27,083 nucleotides of DNA from Phycisphaerae bacterium (GTDB lineage: Bacteria > Planctomycetota > Phycisphaerae > Tepidisphaerales > Tepidisphaeraceae). Positions 1-10,284 of this stretch are shown here, piece after piece (within the stretch, counting starts at the first letter, position 1; each line of letters begins with the position of its first letter). The stretch lies in contig JAUJNJ010000086.1 in NCBI GenBank assembly GCA_030448225.1, positions 1 to 27,083 on the forward strand. The letters are read 5' to 3'. Below the pieces are notes generated by a model. It saw only the letters and a program-made list of their open reading frames with translations, was not told the origin of the DNA and searched no databases. The position numbers and the translations under genes were made by a program.

Positions 1-3000
1 CGCGCCGAACGTCGTCGACGCGTCGACGTTGTCGGCGGAACCGGCGACCGCTGCTCCGTCTCGTACCTCGGCCGCCGCGGTCGTCTCATCTTCCTGCCAA
101 TGGGGGACTTCGTCAGGTGCGGCGACGCGTCCGGCCTCGCCCGCGTCGGCCGTCACGGCGTCGGCCGCGACGAGGTCGTCCATCACGCCGGCGTCGGCCG
201 GCCCGAAATCGGGGCGTCGGTCGAAGTCGACGTTTTGGTGGAAGCTGACGTTGGGGTAGAGGGGCGCGTCGGCGGCGACCGGCGGTTCGGCCGCAGCTTC
301 GAGCGCGTCGGTCTCGACGCGATCGGCGTCGGGCGCGGCGAGCCCGAGGTCGGCGCGGATGTCGTCGGGGGTGAGTTCGAGCGCCGCGTCCGGCTCGTAG
401 GCATCGAGCACGTCGGCCGTTGATGCGGCCGCGTCGTCGGGGGCCGGGGCGGTGACGTCGGCGGCGAGGATGTCCTCGACGTCGGCGTCGCCGGTCATGT
501 CGCGGGGCGCGGTGGCGGCTTCGACGGCGCGCAGGCCGCTGAGGTCGAGACTGAAGTCGAGCGGCTCGACGGCGGCGAGAGGGTCGAATCCGTCGTCCCG
601 CGTGACGGCGAGCGCGTCAAGTGCCGACCCGGTGCCGGCGGCGAAGTCGGGGATGAACGCGTCGGCGGCCTCGTCGGCCGGGCGCGAGGCGTCGGCCACC
701 GCGGCGTCCGCGTCTATCAGGTCGGCCGCGGCGTCGAGCTCGAACGGCTCGGCCGCGTCCATGGCTTCGGCAGCCACGGCGGGGGCGGCGGCGAGGGCGG
801 CGTCGTCATCGGCCTCCGCGCGTTCCTCGGCGAGCTCGAACTCTGCCTCCGGCTCGCCGGCCTCGGTCGCAGCGAACGCGTGGCGCGGCTCGGCTTCTTC
901 GTCGATCGTGGCGGCGTCGCCGGCAGGCGTAACGGCGTCCGCGGTCGCAGTGACGGCGCGTGCCGCCGCGTCATCTTCGGTCGCGGCGACATCGTCCGCC
1001 TCAGGCGCCTCGTCTGCGGCCCCGAATGCAAGGGTGACGTCTGCGAGCGCCGCGGCTTCGGCCGTCGCGTCATCGAGCGACGTGGCCTCTTCGATCAGCC
1101 CGGCCTCGTCGGTCGACGCGGTGAGTTCCGTCGCGGCGACTTCGTCGGCCGGGGCGGGATCGGCGGTGTGGGTGGCGTGCCACGCGGGTTGCGCGGGGAC
1201 GTGGGCGAAGCCGAGGGCCGCCTCCTCCGCTTCGCCTGCCGCGACGTCCTGTTCCGCGTGCGCGGGTGGCGCGTCGAAGCGGAACTGCGGCTCGAGGATC
1301 TCGGGTGCGGCCTCGTCGGCGGCGGACGGTTGCTCGGCGACGCCGCTGAACTGGGAGTCCGTCTCGCGTTCGGGCTCGCCCGGGAGGCCGGCGTCGAAGG
1401 AGAGCCCGGCACCAGGCGAGTCGGAGTTGGCCGAGGCGACTTCGTCTGCCGCCTCGCTGTCGTCGTCTGCGCGGTCGGACAGCAGGTTGACGCCGTGGAA
1501 TTCCACCGGCGCGCCATCGTCCGCCACGTCGGCTTCATCGGACGCGCGATCGTTGACCGCATTTTCGACTTTGCCGGCGGCCGGCGCTGCCGTTTCGGTC
1601 AGCGGCGTTGCCCAACTCGGCGTACCGTCGCCGACGTCGGCGGCGGTCGCATAATCCGGCGCGGGCGCGACGTCGGGCGTGGGTTCTTCCGCGGCCGCGT
1701 GGCTCGCGCCCTGATCGATGACCGGTTCGAGCGTCGCGTCGGCGAGGTCGTCGACGGCGTGGCCGAACTGGGTGTCGGACAGCGCGGCGGCGTCGCGGCC
1801 GTTGTCGTCGTCGTCCTCTGACACGGACGCCAGTTCGGCGTCCGCGGCGTCTGCCACGTCTAACGAAAGTGCAGACTCGAGCGTCGGCTCCGTCGGCTCG
1901 ATCACCTCGGCGGCTTGTTCTTCGTCGGCCGCCAGCGGCACGGCCGAGTCGGCCGCGCCGGCGTCCGCGTTCGCTGCCCCGGGTCCGGCAGCCACGTCGG
2001 CCGTGGCCGACTCGTCGGCCAAGCGTTCGGCGTCAAGCGCGTCGGCGTCATCGTCCTGAGCTTGTATCGCATCGGTGTCCGCCACCAGAGCGTCGGCCGC
2101 ATCGGCGTCGGCCACGACGGTCTCGTCGGCCCATTCTGCTGTGAGGCTGGCGGGCGTCCCGTCGGCGGGCGCGTCGGCGACGGCCGTCCGGGCGGTGTCG
2201 AGATCCGCCGGCGGCACGACGGCGTCGGCATCGGCCGGGGGTTCGACCGACTCGACGACGCCGCCGAGGTCGAGGCCAGAGCCGTTGGCGAGTTGCGTGA
2301 AGTCGAGGCCAGCGAGGGCGTTGACCGGGGCGGCGGGGGCGGTGCTGGCGACGGGCGGCGCGATGACGGGCGGCGCGACTGTTGGCGCCGGCGCGGCGAC
2401 GGCGTCCCGGGCGGCGGGCGGCGCGATGCCGAAATCGAGCGCGTCGGCGGGCAGCGGGTCGGGCGCGGCGGCGGGCGAGGTCGTCAGGCCGCTGTCGTCG
2501 GGCAGGGCGAGGTCGTCGTCGAAGTCGAGCGCCTCGGCGCCCACGACCGTGCCGAGAGGGGCCGCGCCGAGGATCTCGTCGAGGAACGCGAGGTCTTCGC
2601 CGCTGATGGCCTCCTCGGGCTCGGCGCCGCTCGTGGCGTCGGCGACGGGGAAGTCGTCGAGCGTGGCGTCCTCGGCGGCGGCGACGGCGGGCGGCGTCTG
2701 CTGCTTGCGCTTGCGCCCCCACCAGTTGGACGACTCCTTCTCCTTCTTGTCGCGGCCGGCGGTCGTGGGCGGGCGGTCGCGCTTGACGGGCTTCAGCGCG
2801 GGCTTGCGCTTGGCCCGCTTCTTCTTCGCCGGCGCGTCCGACGCGGCGTCGACGTCGGCCCCTGCGGCGGCGGCGGCGGGCGGCGCGACGCCGAGGTCGA
2901 GCAGCGGCACCGGCGCGTCGCCGAGGTGGTGGTCGTCCTCGTTCGCGTCCTCGGCGCCCGCCCCGCCGGCGGCGTCGGCGCCGCCGACCGGTTCGAGCGT

Positions 3001-4886
3001 GAGGCCCGAGAGGTCGAGTTCCGGCAGTTCGGCAGTGCCGGGCGCGGTGGCCGCGCCTGTTCGGCTGCCGCCGGCGGCGCGGACGAGAAGTCGAGGCCGA
3101 CGTCGTGGAGCGCGTAATCTCGACATCACGGCGAGTCGGTGACGTAGCGGCCGCCGTGGAGCCCACCTCGTCGCCGGCGCCGTCATCGCCCACCGCGTCG
3201 AATTCCGACTCGTCGTCCGCCGTCCGCCTCGTCGTCCGCAGTGGCGAAGGCACCGGCATCGTCGGCGGTGGTGGCGAACTCGTCTCTGTCGGCGACTTCG
3301 CTCCCGTCGGCGGGCGCGGCGAGTACGCGGCGGCCGCATCATCGTCGATTCCGGCGTCGGTGGCGTCGCTGGTGAGCACGGCCGCGAGGTCGGCGTCGGC
3401 GTCGGTGGGTTCCGCTGGCGATCCGTCGGCGTCGATGCCGCGGCTCGTCGTTCGCGGCGATCGCGTCGGCGTCGAACGCGAAATCCGTGGGCTCGGCTTC
3501 GTCGGCGGCGGGCACACCCGCGAGGGCCGCGGGCGGTGCGACGACGGGTGATGCGCGGCGGGCGCAGGTCGTCCGCGACGCGGAGGCCGCCGCCGCGTCG
3601 TCGGTGGTCGCGACGTCGGCCGTGGCCGGGGTCGTGCCGGTCGGGCGCCGGGTCGGCCTGCCGCCAATCCGATTCGGTCACCGGCGGCGGTCGGTCGGCG
3701 GCGGCGCGCGAGCCTCTGTCGGGGCGATGAAGTCGACGTGGTCGTCGTCGTCGCTGTCGACGGTGAAGTCGATCGGGTCCAACTCCGCCTCCGCGCCGAC
3801 GTTCGCTGGCTCCAGCTCGTCGGCCGCTGCGGTCGCCGGTCGGGCGTCGGCCGCGGCCGACGGTGCGGGTTCGGCCGACCCCAGCTCGTCGCACCGACTG
3901 CCAATCGTCGGCGGCGGCGTCGTCGTCAGGGGCGTCGTCGTCGGCGGCGGGCGAATCGGCCCGCACGCGATCCCAGTTGCCGACCGGCGTCGCTTCCTCT
4001 TCCTCGGACTCGCCGGCGAGCGGGATGAGGTCGGCGTCGTCGAGCGGCACGACCGGCATCGCGGCGGCGGCGGGCGCGGGGGGACGGGCGGCGGCATCAC
4101 GGCGGCCGGCGCGACGACGGGCGGGGCGCGGTGCGGCGGGCGGGCGCCGGTTCCGGCTCAAGCTCGATCACGTCGTCCTCGGCGACGCTGATCGTGGCGG
4201 TGCCGGACAGGTCCTCCTCGGCGTCCTCCTGCGCCGCGGCGGCGTCGGCCTCGGCGAGGTACTGGAACGCGGTGTCGCCGATCCGCAGTTCGTCGCCGAG
4301 CTCGAGCAGTTGCTGGTGGACCGGCTTGCCGTTGACGTGCGTGCCGGTGCGCGAGCCGAGGTCGCGGACGTACCGGTGGCCGTTCATCTCGAAGATCAGC
4401 GCGTGGACGGTCGAGACCGACTCTTCGAGCAGCGGCACGTCGCACGTCGGGCGGCGGCCGATCAGGGATGCGGCCGTCGATCGGGATCGGCAGCGGCTCC
4501 CCCTGGGCCCGCAGCACCGCGGCGGCGGCGGGCGCCGGCTGGCCGGGCGGGGTGGCGCGGGCGGTGACGCGGAACGAGAAGTTGCCGACCGTCAGGCGGT
4601 CGTCGTGCGACAACTCCGCCTCGCGCACGGCCTTGCCGTTGACGATCGTGTGGGTGCGGCTGGCGAGGTCGCGGACGTACAGCCCGGTGTCGGTCGAGAT
4701 GACGGCGGCGTGAGACTTGGAGACGCTGCTGCTGACGAGGTGGAGGTGCGCGCGGTTGCGCGAGCCGATGAGCGTGACCGCGCGCGTGACCGGCAGCGAC
4801 GGCTTGCCGGCGTGGGCGCCCTGCGGGACCAGCGCCGGCGACTTCGGGTCGGCCGGTGCCTTGGAGGGGGTGGGTCGTACAGCCAT
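1..4886 (-). CDS. Tandem FHA-domain protein with giant acidic disordered region (partial, frameshifted)
   Basis: Two forkhead-associated (phosphothreonine-binding) domains are visible. FHA1 covers about residues 33-108 with GSR, SKSH and VNG signatures. FHA2 (about 4475-4240) has SLIGRRPTCDV, then a degenerate SxxH motif and RDLGSRTGTHVNG. The start at 4886 follows AGGA with a 7-nt gap. After FHA2 the protein becomes Ala/Asp/Glu/Pro-rich. From about 3050 down to base 1 a single minus frame stays open without a stop, which is the strongest evidence that this strand is coding. A Lys/Arg-rich island (about 2840-2700) interrupts the acidic tract, and short LDF/LDL motifs recur. There is one frame change between the FHA domains (about 4465-4480) and at least six more between 4160 and 3060. 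All can be read through, so they are probably indel errors. No enzymatic domain is seen; a phospho-dependent scaffold is an inference. The C-terminus lies outside the window. Confidence 0.75.
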
Positions 4887-5647
4887 TCCAACGTCCTACG
4901 AGAAGGTCGAGTCGGGATCGCGGGAGCCGGACACGCACGTTTGCCCGGCCGACGTGCGTCACCCGGGCGAACGCGCCGTAGCGCGACGTCCTCGGGCGGG
5001 GCTCGCGCCAGTGCCGGTTCGCGCGAACCGGATGGGTTCGCGGTCGGCATCAGGCTCGGCGGGACAGCCCTCACCCGCGCCGCCGCCGCCGCCGCCGCCC
5101 GAATCCGGACTAATCAAACGTGGCGGTTCGCCGCGGGGTTCGCGGCGTCGCCAGGAACCGCCGGCGACGGGATCGGCCCGTGTCGCGTCGCGCGGACAGC
5201 CGCGCCCGCCATTGCACCGCCGCACCGCCCGAGCCCCGCCGGATTTCCGCCCGGGGGATTCTACCAGAGCATCGGGGCGACGGTAAACAAAAAGGCCCGG
5301 CGTTGGCGCTCTTAACGCTTATCGGACCACATGATCCGCGCGGACAGGATAGACGGGACAATCGTGCGGCGGTTGTGGCGATGAGGCCGGTTGGAGGGCG
5401 GCTGGTCCGGACGGAGTGTCGGCCCGTGGAGCGGACTCGGTCGGCCCATATCACCCGACGTTGCCGGTGCCAGCGATTCGACGAAGAGGAGATGAATCTG
5501 TTGCGCTCACCTGACGTTACCGCGGGGGGCGTCGGCGATGACGCGAGGCGAAACAGCGCGATATTGCTCGCGGTCGCTCAATCATTGCATCGGCGATGGT
5601 GGGTGAGCGGAATCGCGTGGAGCGGGGCGACGGCGGCTAAGTCGGCA
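4887..5647. other. Long gene-free stretch upstream of the FHA gene
   Basis: About 760 bases with no convincing coding frame. Candidate frames are Arg/Pro/Gly-rich, lack a ribosome binding site and look like no family. It contains a short GCC-type trinucleotide run near 5079-5099. The first part must hold the leader and promoter of the minus-strand FHA gene, but I could not pick out a clear -35/-10 pair. Confidence 0.5.
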
Positions 5648-5959
5648 TCAGATCATGTACCACGCGAACGAGGCCGCCGCGGCGACCACACCGAGCGTTG
5701 CCAATACTCTGGCGCTGCGGGAGCCACGTGAGGCCTTGCGGCGGCGACCGAACGGCGTGACCTCGAACACATCGGGCGCGGTATGTTCCACCTTCGGCGG
5801 ACGCCGCCGACGGGCTCCGTCGGCCGCCGCGGGCTTGCTCGGCGGAGACGGGGCCGACAGGCGGAAAGGGTTTAGCAAGTTAATGACTGCGGGTGTGGTA
5901 AATCTCACAGAGTCGGGAATAGCGAAGCCTGTGCCAGTCTCAAGTCTGTGGCTGCCCAA
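5648..5959 (-). CDS. Small protein with C-terminal membrane anchor, hypothetical
   Basis: This frame encodes a basic, Pro-rich stretch followed by a strongly hydrophobic C-terminal segment (VLATLGVVAAAASFAWYMI) ending directly at the stop, as in tail-anchored proteins. The first ATG (5959) lies inside the 3' end of the DUF2784 gene, overlapping it by 20 bases. A start further in is possible, for example the TTG before LLNPFRLS. No family is recognised. The tail segment and same-strand position behind DUF2784 favour a real gene, but there is no clear ribosome binding site. Confidence 0.35.
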   Translation of the reverse strand: MGSHRLETGTGFAIPDSVRFTTPAVINLLNPFRLSAPSPPSKPAAADGARRRRPPKVEHTAPDVFEVTPFGRRRKASRGSRSARVLATLGVVAAAASFAWYMI

Positions 5960-6350
5960 CGGCCGCAGGCACGGATGTAGTGAGCCGTGCGCGACGTAAG
6001 CGCTTTGTGAGAATGCCGTAGACGACAGTATTCACGGTAAACACGAAGATGCCGATCCCGAGTTGAATCTGGTCCGTCAGACCGGCAGGGTAGATGATCG
6101 GGATGAGATAGTGGTCGACGAAACCGCCTGAATACCCGCCCTCGCCGTACCGCTCGCGGAAGAACTTTTCCCAGCGGGTGAGCGGACAGGACCAGCTCAT
6201 CACCTCCACAAGCGTCGCCCACGCAACGGCCGGCAGGTGGACGTACATCAGGCGCGGCCAGCGCAAGACGAGCAGCCCGCCGACGACCGCGAAGGCGATG
6301 AACAGCAGGTGGAACGTGACGATAAAGTCGGCCAGCAGGCGGTCGAGCAT
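5940..6350 (-). CDS. DUF2784 family membrane protein
   Basis: A 136-residue integral membrane protein whose sequence matches the DUF2784 pattern as I know it. The pattern includes an N-terminal helix with FHLLFIAFAVVGGLLVLRW, then HLPAVAWATLVE, the CPLTRWEKFFR segment, YSGGFVDHYLIPIIYP and a last helix near FVFTVNTVVYGIL. Three to four transmembrane helices are expected and the length is normal for the family. The family has no established function. Its start is 20 bases from the preceding hairpin-containing gap's coding neighbourhood on the same strand as the lipoprotein at 7208, but the gap between them is over 300 bases, so they are probably separate transcripts. Confidence in the family call is high. 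Confidence 0.85.
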   Translation of the reverse strand: MLDRLLADFIVTFHLLFIAFAVVGGLLVLRWPRLMYVHLPAVAWATLVEVMSWSCPLTRWEKFFRERYGEGGYSGGFVDHYLIPIIYPAGLTDQIQLGIGIFVFTVNTVVYGILTKRLRRARLTTSVPAAVGQPQT

Positions 6351-6556
6351 GGTGCGCGGTCGGAGGCGACTTCCTGCGCCTCACCCTCCAATAGATAAGT
6401 GTCGCAACAACGCTTGGGGTTCACGAAAAACGGTCGCGGACGTCACAGGCAGTCAGCTTCGTCGGGCGAAGCTGCACCCTTCCGCGCGACGTGGAACGTC
6501 CCTTGACGGCTTGGCTCCACGCGGCAGGGCGCAGCCTCGTCCTGCATCGGGCCGAT

Positions 6557-6590
6557 GAAGAACCGCGGGAGGAGGCTCCCGCGGTTCTTC
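6557..6590. terminator. Perfect 15-bp hairpin, possible terminator
   Basis: The arms 6557-6571 and 6576-6590 are perfectly complementary over 15 bp and enclose a GAGG loop. It lies about 110 bases past the stop of the minus-strand lipoprotein gene, inside the 348-base gap 6351-6698. No T-run follows on either strand, so it is not a classical rho-independent terminator. A 3'-end-stabilising structure is equally possible. Nothing else in this gap is recognisable. Confidence 0.5.
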
Positions 6591-6698
6591 GTAGGTCCAA
6601 CATGGAACGAAATTTATAGCAACACCCAACCGCCGCGGGCTTATCGGCGGGCTGCTTCTTCGTTAAAGTAGAGACGGTACGAGTTTCCCGTGCGGAAG

Positions 6699-7208
6699 TT
6701 AGCGAAGGCTCTCGTCTGAGATCTTGCGGCCGTTGATGAGGGCGGTGTCTTCGCGGGGGTCGAGGACGAACCGCTCGCCGTCGCGGAGTTCGCCGGTCCA
6801 GACGACGCGGTCGTCGGTCACGTCGTAGATGTAGACCTGCCCGTCCCTGCGGGCGGTGTAGTCGAGCACGGACGTGCCGGCGGCGGCGTCGACGCGGGCG
6901 GCGCTGCGCGGGATGCTGTCGAGGCCGCCGGCGGAGCGGGTGGCGCGACCGCTGCCAACCACGTTGTCGTCGGGGGTGCGACGTTCGATGCGGGTCGTGT
7001 CGCGGTCGCGAACGGTATCCCGGTCGCGGAGGGTGTCGCGATCGCCGAGCGTGTCGCGATCGCGATTGGCTTCGCGGCGGGCGCGGTTGTCGGCGCGTCG
7101 TTCGGCCTTGTCGGCGTCGGATTCGCCGCCGCCACCGAGCGATTCGCATCCGACGCCGCCGGCCACGACGCTCAGGAACAGTGCGGGCACGATGAGTTTA
7201 CGAAGCAT
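6699..7208 (-). CDS. Lipoprotein with DRDT tandem repeat, hypothetical
   Basis: The ATG at 7208 is preferred over the upstream ATG at 7253 because GGAGG sits 7 nt before it. The product starts with a lipoprotein-type signal (MLRKLIVPALFLSVVAGGVGC), whose Cys lies after a small-residue run; the -3 residue is Gly, so the lipobox is not ideal. A charged region rich in Arg, Asp and Ala follows, with about four copies of a (R/G)DRDT(L/V/T) unit encoded near 7000-7060. The C-terminal half (about residues 110-170) looks globular, with alternating polar and hydrophobic residues (GQVYIYDVTDDRVVWTGEL). I do not recognise the family. A periplasmic location attached to a membrane is inferred from the signal. 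Confidence 0.75.
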   Translation of the reverse strand: MLRKLIVPALFLSVVAGGVGCESLGGGGESDADKAERRADNRARREANRDRDTLGDRDTLRDRDTVRDRDTTRIERRTPDDNVVGSGRATRSAGGLDSIPRSAARVDAAAGTSVLDYTARRDGQVYIYDVTDDRVVWTGELRDGERFVLDPREDTALINGRKISDESLR

Positions 7209-7444
7209 GATGAGTCCTCCATGGGAATGAATGGTCTTAGACGCACCCGCCAACGAAGCGGACGCCCCCGCCTCCCGCGTGACCGACGCAACCCGCGTAC
7301 CTTCGCCGGGCCCTGCCGATCATTCCTCACTGCGATCTCATCCGTTCGTGGGCGTGCGATCGGGGCTGAAGCGTGGGGGCGACGATGAGGGGCTCGCGGG
7401 CGGGCTATGATTCGGGCGGCGATTTGGGCCGGCCGAAGGAGTCG

Positions 7445-9411
7445 ATGAAGAAACTGGTTTCGTCCCGACAGCGTGAGGCGGAGTTCCGCCGCGACGTCCG
7501 CCGACTCGGCAGCGACGGCAAGGTCGCGCGCGTCGGACGACGCGCCGGCGAAGCCGGGGAGACCTCGTCGTCGGTCCCCAAGGCGGACAAGGCCACCCGC
7601 CGGCGATACCTCCGCCTTTACGCACGCTGGCTCTGGCCCTACCGCTACTCGCTCGCGGGCGTGTTCCTGCTCGCGCTTGATGTCGGCCGGGCTCGACATG
7701 GTCTGGCCGCTGGCGATCCGCCACATCATCGACGGCATTCTGCTGGCCGAGAACCAGACGCCGGCGCAGAAGTCGCACGGCCTGGGCGTGTTCGGCGGCA
7801 TCGTGATCGGGCTGCTGCTGCTGAAGCAGGCGATCGACACGTTCCGCAGCTACCGCACGACCGTCCTGAACTCCAAGGTGATCTTCCGCCTCCGCCAGCG
7901 CCTGTTCGACCGGCTGCTGGGGCTGTCGCTCAACGACTTGTCGGAGATGAAGTCCGGCGGCATCGTGTCGCGCCTCAGCAGCGACGTGGACGCCGTCAGC
8001 GGGCTCGTGCAGCAGGCGGTGATCAGCCCGGGCGTGGCGATCATCCGCGTCGTGCTCACGCTCGGCATCCTCATGGCCCTGAGCTGGCGCTGGCGGTCGC
8101 GGCGATGATCATGCTGCCGCCGCTGGCGATCGTCAGCTTCCTGTGGCTGCGGCGCGTGCGGCCGATCTACCGCTCGACCCAGGCCGACCGCACCAACATC
8201 GACGGCCGCGTCAACGAGACGTTCGGCGGCATCCGCGTCGTGCGCGCGTTCCGGCGCGAGAACCGCGAGGAGAAGGGTACGCCGTCGGGCACCACACGAT
8301 CATCCGCAAGCGGCTGTTCGCCGAGCGGATCGAGCTGTACCTCGAGGCGATCTGGGGCCTGCTGATCCCCGGCACGAGCCTGCTGATCGTCTGGTACGGC
8401 GGCACCCTCGTGCTGAGCGGGCTGGCGGGCGTCGGCGACATCTTCGCGTTCCAGATCTACGCGGTGCTGCTGCTGCAGCCGGTGTGGCAGATCGTCTCGT
8501 CGGTGTCGGCGACGCAGAAGTCGCTGGCGGCGATGGAGCGCGTGTTCGAGGTGATGGAGATGCCGCCCGACAAGCCCGACGCCCCCGCGCGTCGACGCCC
8601 CGCGCGACGTGCGCGAGCTGCGGTTCGAGAACGTCGGCTTCGAGTACCGCCCGGGCGTCCCGGTCATCCGCGACCTGAACCTGGCCGTGCCCGGCGGGTA
8701 CACCGTGGGCTCGTCGGCCCGAGCGCGCGGGCAAGACGACGCTCACCGACCTCGTCGCCCGCTTCCACGACCCGACGACCGGCACGATCAAACTCAACGG
8801 CACCGACCTGCGCCAGCTCAAGCTCGACAGCTACCGCGACCTGCTGGCAATCGTGCAGCAGGAGACGTTCCTGTTCGACGGCACCGTCAGCGAGAACATC
8901 GCCTACGGCCGGCGCGGCGCGACCGACGCGCAGGTGCAGGACGCGGCCCGGCGGGCCAACGCGCACGAGTTCATCGCGCGCGCTCCCCGAGGGGTACGGC
9001 ACGCTCATCGGCGAGCGCGGGTTCAAGCTGTCCGGCGGGCAGCGGCAGCGCATCAGCATCGCGCGGGCGATCCTGGCCGACCCGCAGATCCTCATCCTCG
9101 ACGAGGCGACGAGCAACCTCGACACCGAGAGCGAGCAACTCATCCAGGCGTCGCTGGCGGAACTGTTCCGCAACCGAACGACGTTCGTGATCGCCCACCG
9201 CCTCAGCACGATCACCGGCGCGGACCTCATCGTCGTGATGGAGAACGGCCGGATGGTCGAGCCGCGGCACGCACGACGACCTGATGGACGGCCGCGGGCC
9301 CTACTACGAGATGGTCGAGCGGCAGCGGCGCTCGTTCGGTGACGTCGGGGAGTCGAGCCCGGGACGTCCGGGACGCGCGTGGACGACGCGCTGGAAACGG
9401 AAGAGGTGTAG
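7445..9411 (+). CDS. ABC exporter (fused transmembrane and ATPase domains), frameshifted
   Basis: A fused ABC transporter of the MsbA/lipid-multidrug exporter type, about 655 codons when repaired. The ATG at 7445 follows AAGGAG. The N-terminal extension (about 55 residues) is charged. The transmembrane domain runs about 7610-8550 (for example [15 protein letters not shown] and [18 protein letters not shown]). The ATPase domain (about 8610-9290) has a broken Walker A, Q-loop ([11 protein letters not shown]), signature [10 protein letters not shown], Walker [13 protein letters not shown] and H-loop IAHRLS. Frame changes occur near 7680, 8090, 8280, 8590, 8700-8725 (two), 8990 and 9265. Each can be repaired by a small indel, so a sequencing or assembly cause is likely. 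The end is taken as TAG at 9409-9411 (tail [10 protein letters not shown]); as read, the current frame runs on to 9598 as an unnatural basic tail. The substrate cannot be predicted. Confidence 0.85.
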
Positions 9412-9436
9412 GACGGGAAGAAACGACTGGGGACGG

Positions 9437-9516
9437 TTTAGCCGCTGTTCGAAGAACGCGCTTTTCCCCATGTCGTCGGACGCGAAGAGAACGCAGCCCT
9501 TCGGGCAGCGGCTAAA
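9437..9516. repeat. Nested inverted repeat, possible structured RNA
   Basis: An 11-bp perfect inverted repeat (9437-9447 TTTAGCCGCTG with 9506-9516) closes a segment with two smaller hairpins: GTTC-GAA-GAAC at about 9446-9456 and GCCC-TTC-GGGC at about 9495-9506. It lies between the ABC exporter and the convergent membrane protein, in a 308-base gap without any other recognisable feature. It could be a bidirectional terminator region, a small RNA or a repeat copy; only the folding potential is seen. Confidence 0.4.
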
Positions 9517-9719
9517 AGGGGAGCAGACGGAGCGCGTCCTTCGCGGCGAACTTCAGTCCGCGCGACGCAGCACTTCCGATGGCATCGACAAAGGCTGAAC
9601 GTCACGACGCGCGCGCGGGACCTATCGGGCGCATCTACTCGCGCGTCGCTCCCTCTCCGCGTGTCGCACCCCGCGCCAGGGCGCACTCGTGCCCGCAATG
9701 CTTGCCCCTCGCGCGTCAT

Positions 9720-10121
9720 TCACCGAGCCGGCGTGGCCGGGTCGATCCCCACCTGCGTCCGCGCGCGGCGAGCCGCGACGAACGAGCGGACGCAGAGGAT
9801 CACGAACAGGACGCAGAGCACGGCCGTGATCGCCTGCGCGATCGCGGCCTGCGGGCGCTCGATCTCCGCGCCGCCGATCATGCGGATCGACTTCACGATG
9901 CCGCCCATCGTGGCGAAGACGATGAGCACCGCCAGCGCGGCGGCCGCGTGCATCGCGTGCTTGCGGAGGCTGGCCTTCGACGCGATCGCGCCGAGCAGGA
10001 CGAAGACGAGGCCGAACCACGTGGGGATGAGCGCGGTCTTGCTGACCTGCCCGGTCGCGTAGTAGCCGACGATCCCGAGGACGACGAGGCAGACGCCGAG
10101 GGCGAGGGTGACGAGGTGCAC
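9720..10121 (-). CDS. Small four-helix integral membrane protein, hypothetical
   Basis: A 133-residue protein starting at GTG 10121, chosen because AAGGAG lies 7 nt upstream; longer frames upstream of it are Arg-rich and implausible. Four hydrophobic helices are visible: residues about 1-22, 31-50, 58-75 and 98-117, with a short basic C-terminal tail (AARRARTQV). I do not recognise the family and see no catalytic residues. It is convergent with the ABC exporter and divergent from plsY, so it is probably transcribed alone. Confidence 0.7.
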   Translation of the reverse strand: MHLVTLALGVCLVVLGIVGYYATGQVSKTALIPTWFGLVFVLLGAIASKASLRKHAMHAAAALAVLIVFATMGGIVKSIRMIGGAEIERPQAAIAQAITAVLCVLFVILCVRSFVAARRARTQVGIDPATPAR

Positions 10122-10267
10122 GGTGAGGCTCCTTCTCTGTGGGTTAGCCGGGGGTCGGCCGGCGGAGTGTAGGCGGGCCGCGCGCCAGTGCCATGGAATC
10201 GTGCGGACGGTGTAGCGTGATTGAGCGCGGGCGGTTCGGCCCGCAAGACGGCCGCCCGCGTTTCGGT

Positions 10268-10273
10268 TACAAC
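10268..10273 (+). promoter_or_regulatory. Possible -10 box of plsY
   Basis: TACAAC lies 11 nt upstream of the plsY ATG, with no ribosome binding site between. This would give an almost leaderless transcript. The box is weak alone; it is listed because the thioredoxin-like gene at 11186 has the same arrangement. Confidence 0.25.
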
Positions 10274-10284
10274 TCCCGCCGCCC

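Noticed and set aside
452..3117. Long plus-strand open frames rich in Ser/Ala or Arg/Gly opposite the acidic protein
   Set aside because: They are antisense shadows. The minus frame is open from about 3050 to 1 with a consistent acidic composition and continues the FHA gene, while the plus frames show no motifs.
7445..9411. Programmed frameshifting in the ABC exporter
   Set aside because: There are too many shifts, at sites without slippery heptamers; ordinary indel errors explain them better.
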